A stretch of 64,000 nt of DNA from Sediminibacterium sp. Lineage in GTDB: Bacteria; Bacteroidota; Bacteroidia; B-17B0; Aurantibacillaceae. This document shows positions 46,381 to 55,352 of this stretch, in pieces. The notes under the pieces are model-generated. The model ran no database searches and was not told where the DNA came from. It saw only the letters and a list, made by a program, of their open reading frames with translations. The translations under genes were made by a program, and so were the position numbers. Where the stretch lies: the NCBI GenBank assembly GCA_030054095.1, contig JASGCO010000008.1:80529-144528 (forward strand), given 5' to 3'. The first letter of the stretch is position 1. Each line of letters begins with the position of its first letter.

Positions 46381-49300
46381 ATGTTCAGGTTTTTTATAGC
46401 GGTTGTTCTTGTTTTCAGTTTTAGCGCATGCTTAAATGAATCACCTAAGGAATCTGATGCCGATAGCGAAAAATATAAATACAAAGAAGTGGTATTCAAA
46501 GATGTTTTGCCACCTGATACTATTAAACTAAAGCAGAGCGAATTTAGACAAGAGCGCATTAAAGATTCTGACTGGGAGTTGTTAAACAAGGAAGAAATCG
46601 AATATAGATCTTATCGTGAAGTAGAGCCTGCTGTTCAAACGCAGAGAATGGAACTTGTTAAAGTGCCAAAGCGGCAAGGTTATTCAGAAACTCGGCTGTC
46701 GTATTCGGTAAGCAGTACGCCCATTGGTGAAATTAAACCTCAGACTATCTTGCCAATGCGGAAATTAAGCAATACTCCTTTTAACTTGCAGTATCTTAAT
46801 GAAGAACAGGGATTGCCTTCGGGCAGCATACAATTTATTTATGAAGACGAAAGTGGTAATCTGTGGATGGCTATTGAAGTGATTGGTCTGGTAAAGTATA
46901 ACGGACGAAATGCATGGCTATATAACGTAAATGAGGGCTTATGTTCAAATTTTATTTATTCATGTACCGAAGACCGAAACGGAAATATGTTTATTGGAAC
47001 AAGGCATGGGCTAAATATTTTTAATGGTAAAGAAATAAAACTAGTAACGTTTAATGGGCTAAACCGGGCTGTTACCGCAGTGACTAAACGTAAGAATGGC
47101 GATCTGCTGTTTTGTCTGTCAACCGGAGAAATTATCTGCTATGACGGCGTTAACTTTAAACAGGAGTTTAATATAAAGAGTTATATTGATGATTTTGTTA
47201 TTAAAATCTACGAAGACACTAAAGGTAATCTGTGGCTTAGTACAAGTCAAAATGGATTACTGCTTAAACAAGGAGGAGAGCTGTTTACCTTTACCGCGTT
47301 TATGGATCAGATAAGAGTGGAAGTGTCTTCTATTTTTGAGGAAGCAAGTGGTAAGATGTGGTTAGGACGAAAAGATGGAGTTATGGTTTGCATTGATGGA
47401 CCAAAGATAGTGAAGTACACTATTCCCCTTGCTTTTAACGGACAAATCACTTCTATTGTTCAGGATAGTGAAGGCGACTTGTGGTTTGCAGTGTATGGTA
47501 AAGGCGTGCTTAAATATAACAAAAGTAAGTTTTATGCCGTTAATGCTAACGACGACTTATTGAGTAACCGTGTAAATCACCTTCTGAGGGATAAGACTGG
47601 TAATATATGGTTTTCCACAATTACCGACGGTATAATAAAATACACTGAAAACGGAATAAGTAATTTGTTTGGCTATCATGCAAATAAAGGACAGTTTGTT
47701 TATTCTGTTGCCGAGGATAGAAAGAATAGGGTACTATGGTACGGTTTATATGATTTTGGACTGGTCAGGTATGATGGAACAAACTATTACAGGCTTAACA
47801 ACGATCGGTTGTTAAATGCGATGATTTATACGTTGTATTGCGATAAGCGAGGGAGGTTGTGGGTGGCAGTATATGGTGGCGTTATCCGGATAGAAGGGGC
47901 AATAGCCACCTATTTTTTAGCAAGTGATGATATCTATCTGAATGAACCTACAACAATAGCAGAAGATCATTCAGGACACATATGGGTTGGAACCTACGGT
48001 GGTGGGGTGCTAAAGTTTGATGATACACGTTTGATTTATTATGGTGAAGAGCATGGCCTCTCAACTTACTATGTAAGCAGCATAATTGAAACGAAAGATA
48101 ATACAATGTGGGTAGGGTTTTATAACGGAGAAGTTACCAAGATTAAAGACGGGAAGATAAGTACCATTAAATTTTTTGAGACGAAGGGGCATAAGCAAAT
48201 TAGTGCTTTATGCGAAATAGATAGCGGGACAGTACTTGCTGCTACTGATCACAATGGCCTTTTTGCTATAAAAGGAACTAAACTCCGTAATTATTCTACC
48301 AGTAATGGATTGTCCAGTAATTCTATTTTATCCGTTTTGTGGGACAAAAATAAGAAGCATGTGTTCTTAGCAACAAACGAAGGGCTTAATGTTGCCCAGT
48401 TCGATTCAGGTAATCTTAAAGACTGGGATGGTAACTTATTGGTTAAAGCTGTTTTAAACAAAGATGATGGATTAGCCTCAAATGATTTTATTGAACGAGG
48501 AACGTATATTTCCGGAAACAGAACGGCTTACTGGGGAAATGGTAAGGGATTAATGAAACTAAATCTGAACGATTTCGATTTGAAAAATAAAGAGCCGGTT
48601 TTGAGTCTGGTAGGATTGGATATAAATGGAAAGTACATCAATTATCTTAATGCTAATCAGCAACCAAAAGCAATCAAGGGGTTTTCGTTTGTTAGAATTG
48701 ATTCACTAAACAATATGCCACGTGATATTGAGTTACCATACCATCTTAATCATTTGACATTTCGTTTTAATGCTATTGATTGGACTGCGCCTAATAAGAT
48801 CGCCTATCAATACATGATTACAGGCATAGATAGCGATTGGAGTAACTCGGGAAGTGAAAATTACGCGGACTACCGTAATATTCCTCCGGGAGATTACACG
48901 TTTAAAGTAAGAGCAATGGGAAATAATAGAGCATGGGGTAAAATCCTTGAATTTCATTTTGTGATTTTCCCTCCGTTCTGGCAAACATGGTGGTTCGGTA
49001 CAATCGTAATTGTGTGGATCATTGTTGTGGTGTATTTATTGTTCAGATGGCGAATTAATGTGATCAAAAGAAAACAACATCAATTTTCGGGGAGGCTCAT
49101 TAAAACACAAGAAGATGAGCGAACAAGAATATCGCGAGAATTGCACGATAGCGTTGGTCAGCAACTTATGCTTCTGAATATTAAAAGCAACAATACTCTG
49201 CAAGAAGAAATATTGCCAATTATTGAAGAAGTAAGGGCGCTCTCCAGAAATCTGGCACCTATAAATATTGATAAGGTAGGTTTAAATAAACTTATCACCG

Positions 49301-49662
49301 AATTGGTAGAAAACGTGTCATCAAAAACAGATTTGTTTTTTTCTAATGACACTGACGGTATCGATTCGATTAGCGATTTGGATACTAAGCTGAATTTATT
49401 CCGGATCATACAGGAAGGGACAAACAACATTATACGGCATTCAAAAGCAAAAAATGCCAGAATTACTTTTGAGACAAAGAATGGTTTTCATATCCTAACA
49501 ATTGTGGATGATGGTATAGGGTTTAATGTTAAGTCCGATCAGATCAATAGATCAGTTGGCTTAGTATCTTTAAAAGAACGGGCAGAAATTATAAATGGTG
49601 TTTTGCGTATTCAATCAACTACAAATGGAACAAAAATCGAAATCAAATTCCCTGAAAAGTAA
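46381..49662 (+). CDS. Lipoprotein-type reg_prop/Y_Y_Y sensor histidine kinase
   Basis: 1093 residues from the ATG at 46381, which gives a lipoprotein signal with Cys after FSFSA; the upstream GTG at 46312 would destroy it. A reg_prop beta-propeller (about 120-760) has blades of the type 'EDxxGNLWxxxxxxGLxxY(D/N)G'. A Y_Y_Y domain (about 800-880), one TM helix (about 890-910), a HisKA_3 dimerisation helix with RISRELHDSVGQQ, and a HATPase_c domain (IVDDGIGFNV) follow. It is a periplasmic-sensing two-component kinase. The response regulator gene overlaps its 3' end. Confidence 0.9.
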   Translation: MFRFFIAVVLVFSFSACLNESPKESDADSEKYKYKEVVFKDVLPPDTIKLKQSEFRQERIKDSDWELLNKEEIEYRSYREVEPAVQTQRMELVKVPKRQGYSETRLSYSVSSTPIGEIKPQTILPMRKLSNTPFNLQYLNEEQGLPSGSIQFIYEDESGNLWMAIEVIGLVKYNGRNAWLYNVNEGLCSNFIYSCTEDRNGNMFIGTRHGLNIFNGKEIKLVTFNGLNRAVTAVTKRKNGDLLFCLSTGEIICYDGVNFKQEFNIKSYIDDFVIKIYEDTKGNLWLSTSQNGLLLKQGGELFTFTAFMDQIRVEVSSIFEEASGKMWLGRKDGVMVCIDGPKIVKYTIPLAFNGQITSIVQDSEGDLWFAVYGKGVLKYNKSKFYAVNANDDLLSNRVNHLLRDKTGNIWFSTITDGIIKYTENGISNLFGYHANKGQFVYSVAEDRKNRVLWYGLYDFGLVRYDGTNYYRLNNDRLLNAMIYTLYCDKRGRLWVAVYGGVIRIEGAIATYFLASDDIYLNEPTTIAEDHSGHIWVGTYGGGVLKFDDTRLIYYGEEHGLSTYYVSSIIETKDNTMWVGFYNGEVTKIKDGKISTIKFFETKGHKQISALCEIDSGTVLAATDHNGLFAIKGTKLRNYSTSNGLSSNSILSVLWDKNKKHVFLATNEGLNVAQFDSGNLKDWDGNLLVKAVLNKDDGLASNDFIERGTYISGNRTAYWGNGKGLMKLNLNDFDLKNKEPVLSLVGLDINGKYINYLNANQQPKAIKGFSFVRIDSLNNMPRDIELPYHLNHLTFRFNAIDWTAPNKIAYQYMITGIDSDWSNSGSENYADYRNIPPGDYTFKVRAMGNNRAWGKILEFHFVIFPPFWQTWWFGTIVIVWIIVVVYLLFRWRINVIKRKQHQFSGRLIKTQEDERTRISRELHDSVGQQLMLLNIKSNNTLQEEILPIIEEVRALSRNLAPINIDKVGLNKLITELVENVSSKTDLFFSNDTDGIDSISDLDTKLNLFRIIQEGTNNIIRHSKAKNARITFETKNGFHILTIVDDGIGFNVKSDQINRSVGLVSLKERAEIINGVLRIQSTTNGTKIEIKFPEK

Positions 49663-50311
49663 AATTAAACTAATAATAGCCGACGATCATCCGTTGTTAA
49701 GGCTGGGAGTTATTAATTTTATTTCTAAAAATAAAGCATATCAGTTATTAGCTGAAACTGGAAATGGAAGGGATGTTGTTAAACTGGTCAAAAATCTTTC
49801 GCCGGATGTTTTAATTCTGGATGTTGAAATGCCGGGATTGAATGGTCTTGAGATTTGCAAGGAAATAAAGGATGGAGCAGGAAATGTCAAAGTATTATTC
49901 TTAACAATGCATAAGGAGCTTGATATATTTAACAAGGCTATGGCTTTAGGAGCTGATGGTTTTTTGCTAAAGGAACATACATTATCCGAATTGGAGGAGG
50001 CCATTAATACTGTTTATCAGGGTAAATTATATGTAGGTAAGGAATTGGAAAAGATGCTTGATGAAACAAAGAGCAGTATTGTTCACGGATCAGAAGTACA
50101 TCAGAAAATAGAGAAGCTGACAAAAACAGAACGCACAGTATTGCACTTAATGGCTAATTCGTTTTCATCAAAGGAAATAGCGGCAAAGCTTTTTATTTCT
50201 GAAAAGACGATAAAGAATCACAGGCACAATATCATTTCTAAACTTGAGTTGGAAGGAGATCAGAATTGTTTACTGCGTTTTGTTACAGAAAATGCCCATT
50301 TTTTAAAGTAG
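49625..50311 (+). CDS. NarL/LuxR-family response regulator
   Basis: 228 residues from the ATG at 49625. A receiver domain (about 13-135) has the phosphorylatable Asp in VLILDVEMPG, the acidic pair in IIADDH, and a Lys in LLKEH. A LuxR-type helix-turn-helix (about 160-220) reads KLTKTERTVLHLMANSFSSK then FISEKTIKNHRHNIISKL. It overlaps the kinase by 38 bp in another frame, so the two form one unit. It is the best local candidate for the regulator that reads the shared GGGTCTATT promoter box, which is inference. Confidence 0.92.
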   Translation: MEQKSKSNSLKSKIKLIIADDHPLLRLGVINFISKNKAYQLLAETGNGRDVVKLVKNLSPDVLILDVEMPGLNGLEICKEIKDGAGNVKVLFLTMHKELDIFNKAMALGADGFLLKEHTLSELEEAINTVYQGKLYVGKELEKMLDETKSSIVHGSEVHQKIEKLTKTERTVLHLMANSFSSKEIAAKLFISEKTIKNHRHNIISKLELEGDQNCLLRFVTENAHFLK

Positions 50312-50660
50312 CTTTTGGGATTAGGACAATTCCACTAACTAACTGTATGGCAGATGTAGTGGTCTTGGTCTTGTTTGTAGTAATGCCGTTTTACATTGAC
50401 ACTGATAGGAAAATTGTATTGAGGTGGAACTAAGTTCTGCATTTTATGTGGTAAGTTCTGTTGAACGTGTTTTGGTTAATCTAATAAGTAAATAACTAGA
50501 TTATCTGTTGATTAGACCCCCGGGTCTATTGCGATACAAAACAACCAGTTGTAATTTTAAAGTGAATGAGAAGTTGGGTTCAGGGCATTCATTGATACAA
50601 TTAATTAATCGTCAAACAGAGAGGGCTTAAATGCCGTAGATTTGTAACAGGGAATAGAAT
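50312..50660 (+). promoter_or_regulatory. 349-bp intergenic region with a GGGTCTATT promoter
   Basis: It contains AGACCCCCGGGTCT (50514-50527), a 6-bp dyad with a 2-bp spacer. Its right half runs into GGGTCTATT (50522-50530), followed 21 bp later by TAATTTTA (50552-50559), a near -7 box. About 100 nt of leader precede the glycosidase ATG at 50661. No other gene is seen here. Confidence 0.6.
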
Positions 50661-52250
50661 ATGCAAGCGTTTAATATCATCAGCGTTTTTTTTTGGATCG
50701 TATTATTTCATCTGAGATTAGCCGCTCAGGAAAAAGTAACCATATACGGCAACCAATTACTCGATCCTTCTACAAAATTTATGCAGGGATTTTTACACGG
50801 TAACCCTAAGCATGTTGATTCGGTTTTAACAGCTAAACTAAAACCACAGTTTTGGCGAATTGGCGCCTATGCCTTGGCTGGAAGTGGGTATTTGGATGCA
50901 AAACGGTTTAATCCTAAAATAACGATTAACATTAACGATTATTATATGATTGCCAATGGAATAACCACGCAAACATTGAGTCATCCCTGGGTAAATAACT
51001 GGGTGGATTGGGATAATACTGTAACAACACTGGCCAATAATGCGGCGGTTAATAACCTACCTGTTGAATACTGGGACGTGTGGGGAGAACCTGATAATTT
51101 CTGGACGGGGACTTATGCGCAATGGATCGAAATGTACAGGCGAACCAGAAATATTATAGCAGGAATACTCCCAGGTGCCAAAGTTATTGGTCCCGAGTTC
51201 GGTTTTGCGACCTGTAATTTTCAAGTTAATCCTATTCTTAAATTTTTAGATAGTTTACATACGGCAGGTGGCAGTGTAACCGGAGTGTCTTGGCACGAAT
51301 TCTGTAATCCTGAAGACATTACGGTTCATGTAAAACAGGTACAGGATTCTTTAGTGATAAGACCATGGTTGGGTAACTTACAGATACTTATACCAGAGTA
51401 CGCAGGCCCTGCCAATCACATAATTCCGGGATGGAATGTAGGTTGGCTTTATTATTTTGAAACAGCAAAAGTTGATTGGGTATCACATGGTTGTTGGAAT
51501 GAAAGCGATGGCGTTAGTTCCTGGTCTGATTGTGAGTTTGGACTGAATGGATTGTTTATGAAAAACAACCTGACGCCTCAACCAAATTACTGGGTACATC
51601 GCGCGTATGCTGAATTAAACGGAGTCAGAGTAAAGACAGTCCCCAACCAGCCCCGCACCGTAGCGCTGGCGGTTAAAAACAACACAGTGCAGGAAATGAA
51701 AATTATAGTGGGACGCTACGATAATCCCAATTTAGGCTCTCACAACGCCTCCGCTAATGTAGAAATCAAACTAAAAGATTATCCATACGGGAGTAATTTA
51801 ACCTTACCGCTTTTTATACAGCGGATACCGAGTAATAATGTTCCATTTTCAGTGCCATTGCTGGCGCCGGTTACTACTTTTACTGGAAACATTACGTTTA
51901 GTGGAGATTCAGCAAGTGTTTTCATATCTAATTTTGTAGATGGGGATGTATATTTAGTATACGTCAACCCTTCAGTCAATAGTATTTTAACCTCTCTGAA
52001 ACAAAGTGAGTCGGATGCTGGTTTTACAGCCAACCTTAGTCCTAATCCGGCGGCTGAATCCATTTTGTTTACCTGTAATCAGACGGAGTTTAAAGATGTT
52101 TTACAGATTATAGATAGTTATGGTAACGTGTTAACCGAAAGGGACGTAACAGATACTACTAAGCTTAGTGTAAGCGGATTGGCATCCGGAGTTTATTTTT
52201 TCCGGTTGAAAAATCATGTTGGCTGGAGCAGAAAAATTTTAAAGGACTAG
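50661..52250 (+). CDS. T9SS-exported GH39-like glycoside hydrolase
   Basis: 529 residues with a signal peptide ending near LAAQ. A TIM-barrel clan GH-A domain (about 25-350) has the acid/base in YWDVWGEPDN (E143) and the likely nucleophile in LIPEYAGPAN (E246), an arrangement seen in GH39-type xylosidases and relatives. A small beta-sandwich (about 350-440) and a T9SS sorting domain (LSPNPAAESILF, GVYFFRL, final RKILKD) follow. Probably released or surface-bound. The substrate sugar is unknown. It is controlled from the GGGTCTATT promoter upstream. Confidence 0.8.
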   Translation: MQAFNIISVFFWIVLFHLRLAAQEKVTIYGNQLLDPSTKFMQGFLHGNPKHVDSVLTAKLKPQFWRIGAYALAGSGYLDAKRFNPKITININDYYMIANGITTQTLSHPWVNNWVDWDNTVTTLANNAAVNNLPVEYWDVWGEPDNFWTGTYAQWIEMYRRTRNIIAGILPGAKVIGPEFGFATCNFQVNPILKFLDSLHTAGGSVTGVSWHEFCNPEDITVHVKQVQDSLVIRPWLGNLQILIPEYAGPANHIIPGWNVGWLYYFETAKVDWVSHGCWNESDGVSSWSDCEFGLNGLFMKNNLTPQPNYWVHRAYAELNGVRVKTVPNQPRTVALAVKNNTVQEMKIIVGRYDNPNLGSHNASANVEIKLKDYPYGSNLTLPLFIQRIPSNNVPFSVPLLAPVTTFTGNITFSGDSASVFISNFVDGDVYLVYVNPSVNSILTSLKQSESDAGFTANLSPNPAAESILFTCNQTEFKDVLQIIDSYGNVLTERDVTDTTKLSVSGLASGVYFFRLKNHVGWSRKILKD

Positions 52251-52345
52251 AGGGGGGACCTGAATTGATTAAATCAAAGGGCTTAGTAAAGAGCCAGCGA
52301 TGAAATTACCAAAGTACTTTTTGGTTTATTTTTTAATTTAGCAAA

Positions 52346-52687
52346 ATGAGTTATAACTTGTTTTTAGACGATTTGCGTACTGTAAAAATGGTATATAAGG
52401 ATCGGGAGGAATCGGATTTTGTAATTGTGAGAAATGTGGCAGATTTTAAAATGACTATTCTGGAAAAGGGACTCCCTGATTTTATAAGTTTTGACAATGA
52501 CCTTGGACTTGATGAACATGGTGAACTGGCCGAAGATGGGTATGCGGCTGCCCGCTGGTTGGTGTACGAATCCGGATTAGATCTCGGGAATCTGAACTAT
52601 TACGTACATTCAGCTAATCCCGTGGCGGCAAAACAAATTGAAGGTTTATTAAAAAATTACATTCAGTTCTTAAACTCAGCTACCTGA
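52346..52687 (+). CDS. Cyclic-phosphate processing receiver-like (cPPR) domain protein
   Basis: 113 residues, a single domain. It reads like a receiver-derived domain: YNLFLDDLRTVKM at the start, ISFDNDLGLDEHGE in the middle, and YYVHSANPVAAKQIEGLL near the end. These are the hallmark strands of the cyclic-phosphate processing receiver family. Domains of this kind are proposed to act on cyclic-phosphate RNA ends or nucleotides. A TAATTTAG -7-like box sits 4 nt before the ATG. The 3' end overlaps the convergent 95-residue gene by 8 bp. Confidence 0.75.
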   Translation: MSYNLFLDDLRTVKMVYKDREESDFVIVRNVADFKMTILEKGLPDFISFDNDLGLDEHGELAEDGYAAARWLVYESGLDLGNLNYYVHSANPVAAKQIEGLLKNYIQFLNSAT

Positions 52688-52967
52688 AACTAAATTCACC
52701 GGCACAAGCATTCTGAAAATAGTACGTGTTGCACAAATTAGCAAGTGATTGATCTTGACCCGTTTTTATCATAGTATAGCCATATATACAGCTCTGTTCC
52801 TGTTTCTGTTGTTTATCCCAAGCGTAAAATTGGCCGTATTCATCTATTACCTTCAGATCTGCTGAAAGTATATTCTGCCATTCTACCCGGTGAGTAAGAT
52901 CATGTAGGGAATCATAAACTGTGCAGTGTTTAACACCATTTGCATCGCAGTTAATAAGAAAAATCAT
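52680..52967 (-). CDS. Small unknown protein, 95 residues
   Basis: It starts 5 bp after the OppC-type permease stop and is probably cotranscribed. It has no signal peptide. Four Cys residues (CDANGVKHCTVYD, QSCIYGY, NLCNTYYF) and one in NACAG could bind metal or form disulfides. I recognise no family. The frame is well kept and the start has an ATG, so I consider it real. Confidence 0.5.
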   Translation of the reverse strand: MIFLINCDANGVKHCTVYDSLHDLTHRVEWQNILSADLKVIDEYGQFYAWDKQQKQEQSCIYGYTMIKTGQDQSLANLCNTYYFQNACAGEFSFR

Positions 52968-52972
52968 TAAGA

Positions 52973-54232
52973 TTAACTACCCATAATCGGTTTTGCGTCC
53001 AGAGAGCGACTATCCAACGCGTCGCGCAAACCGTTGCCAACGAGCATAAAAGCCAGCACAAGAAGCATAATGGCTATGCCCGGAATAAATGCCAGATAGG
53101 CTTTATCTACCAGAATATAACCATGGTGGGCATTGGTCATTTCGCCCCAGCTGGGTACAGGTGGCTGTGCGCCAATACCTAAAAAACTAAGTCCGGCCTC
53201 GGTTAATATGGCGGTAGCAAAATTACTCGCGGCCATTACAACAATAGGTCCCATAATATTTGGTAATATATGACGCAGAATAATGCGCATGTTTTTAAAA
53301 CCAAGCGCTCGTCCGGCTTCCACAAATTCTTTTTCACGAATACTTAAAATTTGTCCGCGTACAATACGCGCTACTTCTACCCACATCGTTAAGCCAACGG
53401 CGATAAATACCTGAATAATACCTTTCCCCAGCACCAGTGTAATGGCAATAACCAGCAGCAAAGTGGGAATACTCCACACTACATTAATCAACCACATAAT
53501 AAATGTATCGGTGAAACCTCTGTAATAACCTGCCAGCGCGCCAAGCAAAATACCAATCACCAAACTGATAATCACACTAACACATCCTACGCTTAAGCTG
53601 ATACGTGTACCAATCATCAAACGGCTTAATAAATCACGCCCTGCCAGATCAGTGCCCAAAATGTATTTTTTAGAAGCGATGTGTTCATGTGCTACTATTT
53701 TCTGTAAAGCTTCAACTGATATTTTAACAGATTGTGTCGAACCTATTTCATAAAAACTGAATTGACGTGTAATAGAATCGTACACCACAGGACTTTTCGT
53801 GTCTATGGCATAAACCACATCGGCAATATTATAATTGGTTTTTGTACCATTATTGGGGGTATTACCAGTGTATTCCTCTACAATCACATTAGGACCCGAA
53901 AATTCGTAATTGTACATAGGTACACTACTAAACGCTTCTTTTTTACCAAATAGCATTACCTTGTACCAAGGCGTCTTTTCATCTATTTCATTTTTACGCA
54001 GCAATAAAGTACGTATCGAAAAACCAGGTTCCTTAATATGTAGTTCTGGCTTTTGATCATTGGCAAAGGGAGTAGGATCAGGTGTAATCAAATACCCCAG
54101 CACCGAAACGGCTATAGCGAAAATAATGATAAAAAGGCCGGTCATGGCCAAACCATTTTTTTTGAACCGTTTCCAGGTAATCTGGCTAAGGGATTCCGAT
54201 TCAAAATCTATCTGCTTCTTTCTGAAAATCAC
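52973..54232 (-). CDS. Oligopeptide/dipeptide ABC transporter permease (OppC/DppC-like)
   Basis: 419 residues. An OppC_N segment (WKRFKKNGLAMTGLFIIIFA) is followed by a long periplasmic insertion (about 60-200) and the BPD_transp_1 domain, with the EAA loop in FVEAGRALGFKNMRIILRHI contacting the ATPase. Six helices in all are typical. The other permease half, the ATPases and the binding protein are not in the window, so the system is split or encoded elsewhere. The start is GTG. The periplasmic insertion is longer than in classical OppC but common in Bacteroidota. Confidence 0.9.
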   Translation of the reverse strand: MIFRKKQIDFESESLSQITWKRFKKNGLAMTGLFIIIFAIAVSVLGYLITPDPTPFANDQKPELHIKEPGFSIRTLLLRKNEIDEKTPWYKVMLFGKKEAFSSVPMYNYEFSGPNVIVEEYTGNTPNNGTKTNYNIADVVYAIDTKSPVVYDSITRQFSFYEIGSTQSVKISVEALQKIVAHEHIASKKYILGTDLAGRDLLSRLMIGTRISLSVGCVSVIISLVIGILLGALAGYYRGFTDTFIMWLINVVWSIPTLLLVIAITLVLGKGIIQVFIAVGLTMWVEVARIVRGQILSIREKEFVEAGRALGFKNMRIILRHILPNIMGPIVVMAASNFATAILTEAGLSFLGIGAQPPVPSWGEMTNAHHGYILVDKAYLAFIPGIAIMLLVLAFMLVGNGLRDALDSRSLDAKPIMGS

Positions 54233-54233
54233 T

Positions 54234-55352
54234 TTATTTTGTTTTCCATTCCGGCTTTGTAAAAATCGCGTAAAAAGTTACGAGGACTGCATAAACCGGG
54301 TAAATGAATCCCGAAGGCAATACAAATAACCATAACTGCTTATTTTTCACAAAACCATCAGCTAAAAATAGCAACAAAATATCAATTAACAATTTAAATA
54401 CCATAAAAATCAATCCAAACGACGCGTAATCTGGATTCAGAAAACCAACAGCCAGCTGAATCAGCCACACAAAATTGGTAACAAAAACCACAAATCCGAA
54501 AAAGGTATTCCAGCCATTGGGATTTACCCTGAATTTCGACGCCCATCGCGCTTTCTGACTTAACAGGTCTTTTAGCGAGTAGTGCGCTCTGGTTTCCGCG
54601 TTTGCCGGACTATCCTTTAGGTACGAGATGCGGGTATCCGGGTGCCGTTTGGCATCTTCCAGAAATAACACATCATCGCCCGATGCAATTTGCAGGTGAC
54701 TGGCGTAACCGTTTACAGCCAGATAAACGGGTTTTGAAAATGCCAGATTGGCCCCGCTGCATAAATACGGAAACTTAAAGTAAACCGACCCGCCTGTAAA
54801 AATCTGGAGAATATAGGTTTCTATAACCTGTACGGCCCATAACAAACCAAAACCTCGCCGTATGCTCACCGGGCAAATAATAAAATTACTGTCACTTATT
54901 TGCCGGTGGCTTTCAATGCTAGCCAGCCAGTATGGAGAAGTGCTAACTGTGTCCGCGTCTCTTGTAATAATCCATCCGTGCGAGGCGGCTGCTATGCCCG
55001 CAGTCAGACTTCTTTTTTTCCCAAGAGGAACGCTGTTCGATACAATCCGGTACGGAATACCAATGCCCGAAAGGCACGCCTCCGCTTTAGCAAGTGTATC
55101 GTCGGTACTGGCATCATTAACCAGAATAAGTTCTATATAGTCTTTCGGGTAACGCTGCTGAATAACAGAATACAGGCAGGGTAAAATAGTATCCGACTCG
55201 TTCCGGGCACAAATAACAATGCTGTAACGTTCTCCGGGAGTAAAACCAGGTGGTAAGCGATGTGTTCGTAAGCGTATGTAACCCACCGCGTGTATCACCA
55301 GTACGGTGCAATACACAAAAAAAACAATAACACTGCACCAGGCCAGAATCAT
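54234..55352 (-). CDS. Family 2 glycosyltransferase, membrane
   Basis: 372 residues with one N-terminal TM helix, a GT-A domain and three C-terminal helices. Visible motifs: YSIVICARNESDTILPCLYS, LVNDASTDDTLAKAE (nucleotide/first acidic), ITRDADTVSTSPYW (DxD) and SGDDVLFLEDAKR, then QKARWASKFR (QxxRW-like). It overlaps the flippase-like gene upstream by 4 bp and stops 1 bp before the permease gene, so the three genes are coupled. The product is probably a glycolipid or polysaccharide precursor. Confidence 0.88.
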   Translation of the reverse strand: MILAWCSVIVFFVYCTVLVIHAVGYIRLRTHRLPPGFTPGERYSIVICARNESDTILPCLYSVIQQRYPKDYIELILVNDASTDDTLAKAEACLSGIGIPYRIVSNSVPLGKKRSLTAGIAAASHGWIITRDADTVSTSPYWLASIESHRQISDSNFIICPVSIRRGFGLLWAVQVIETYILQIFTGGSVYFKFPYLCSGANLAFSKPVYLAVNGYASHLQIASGDDVLFLEDAKRHPDTRISYLKDSPANAETRAHYSLKDLLSQKARWASKFRVNPNGWNTFFGFVVFVTNFVWLIQLAVGFLNPDYASFGLIFMVFKLLIDILLLFLADGFVKNKQLWLFVLPSGFIYPVYAVLVTFYAIFTKPEWKTK

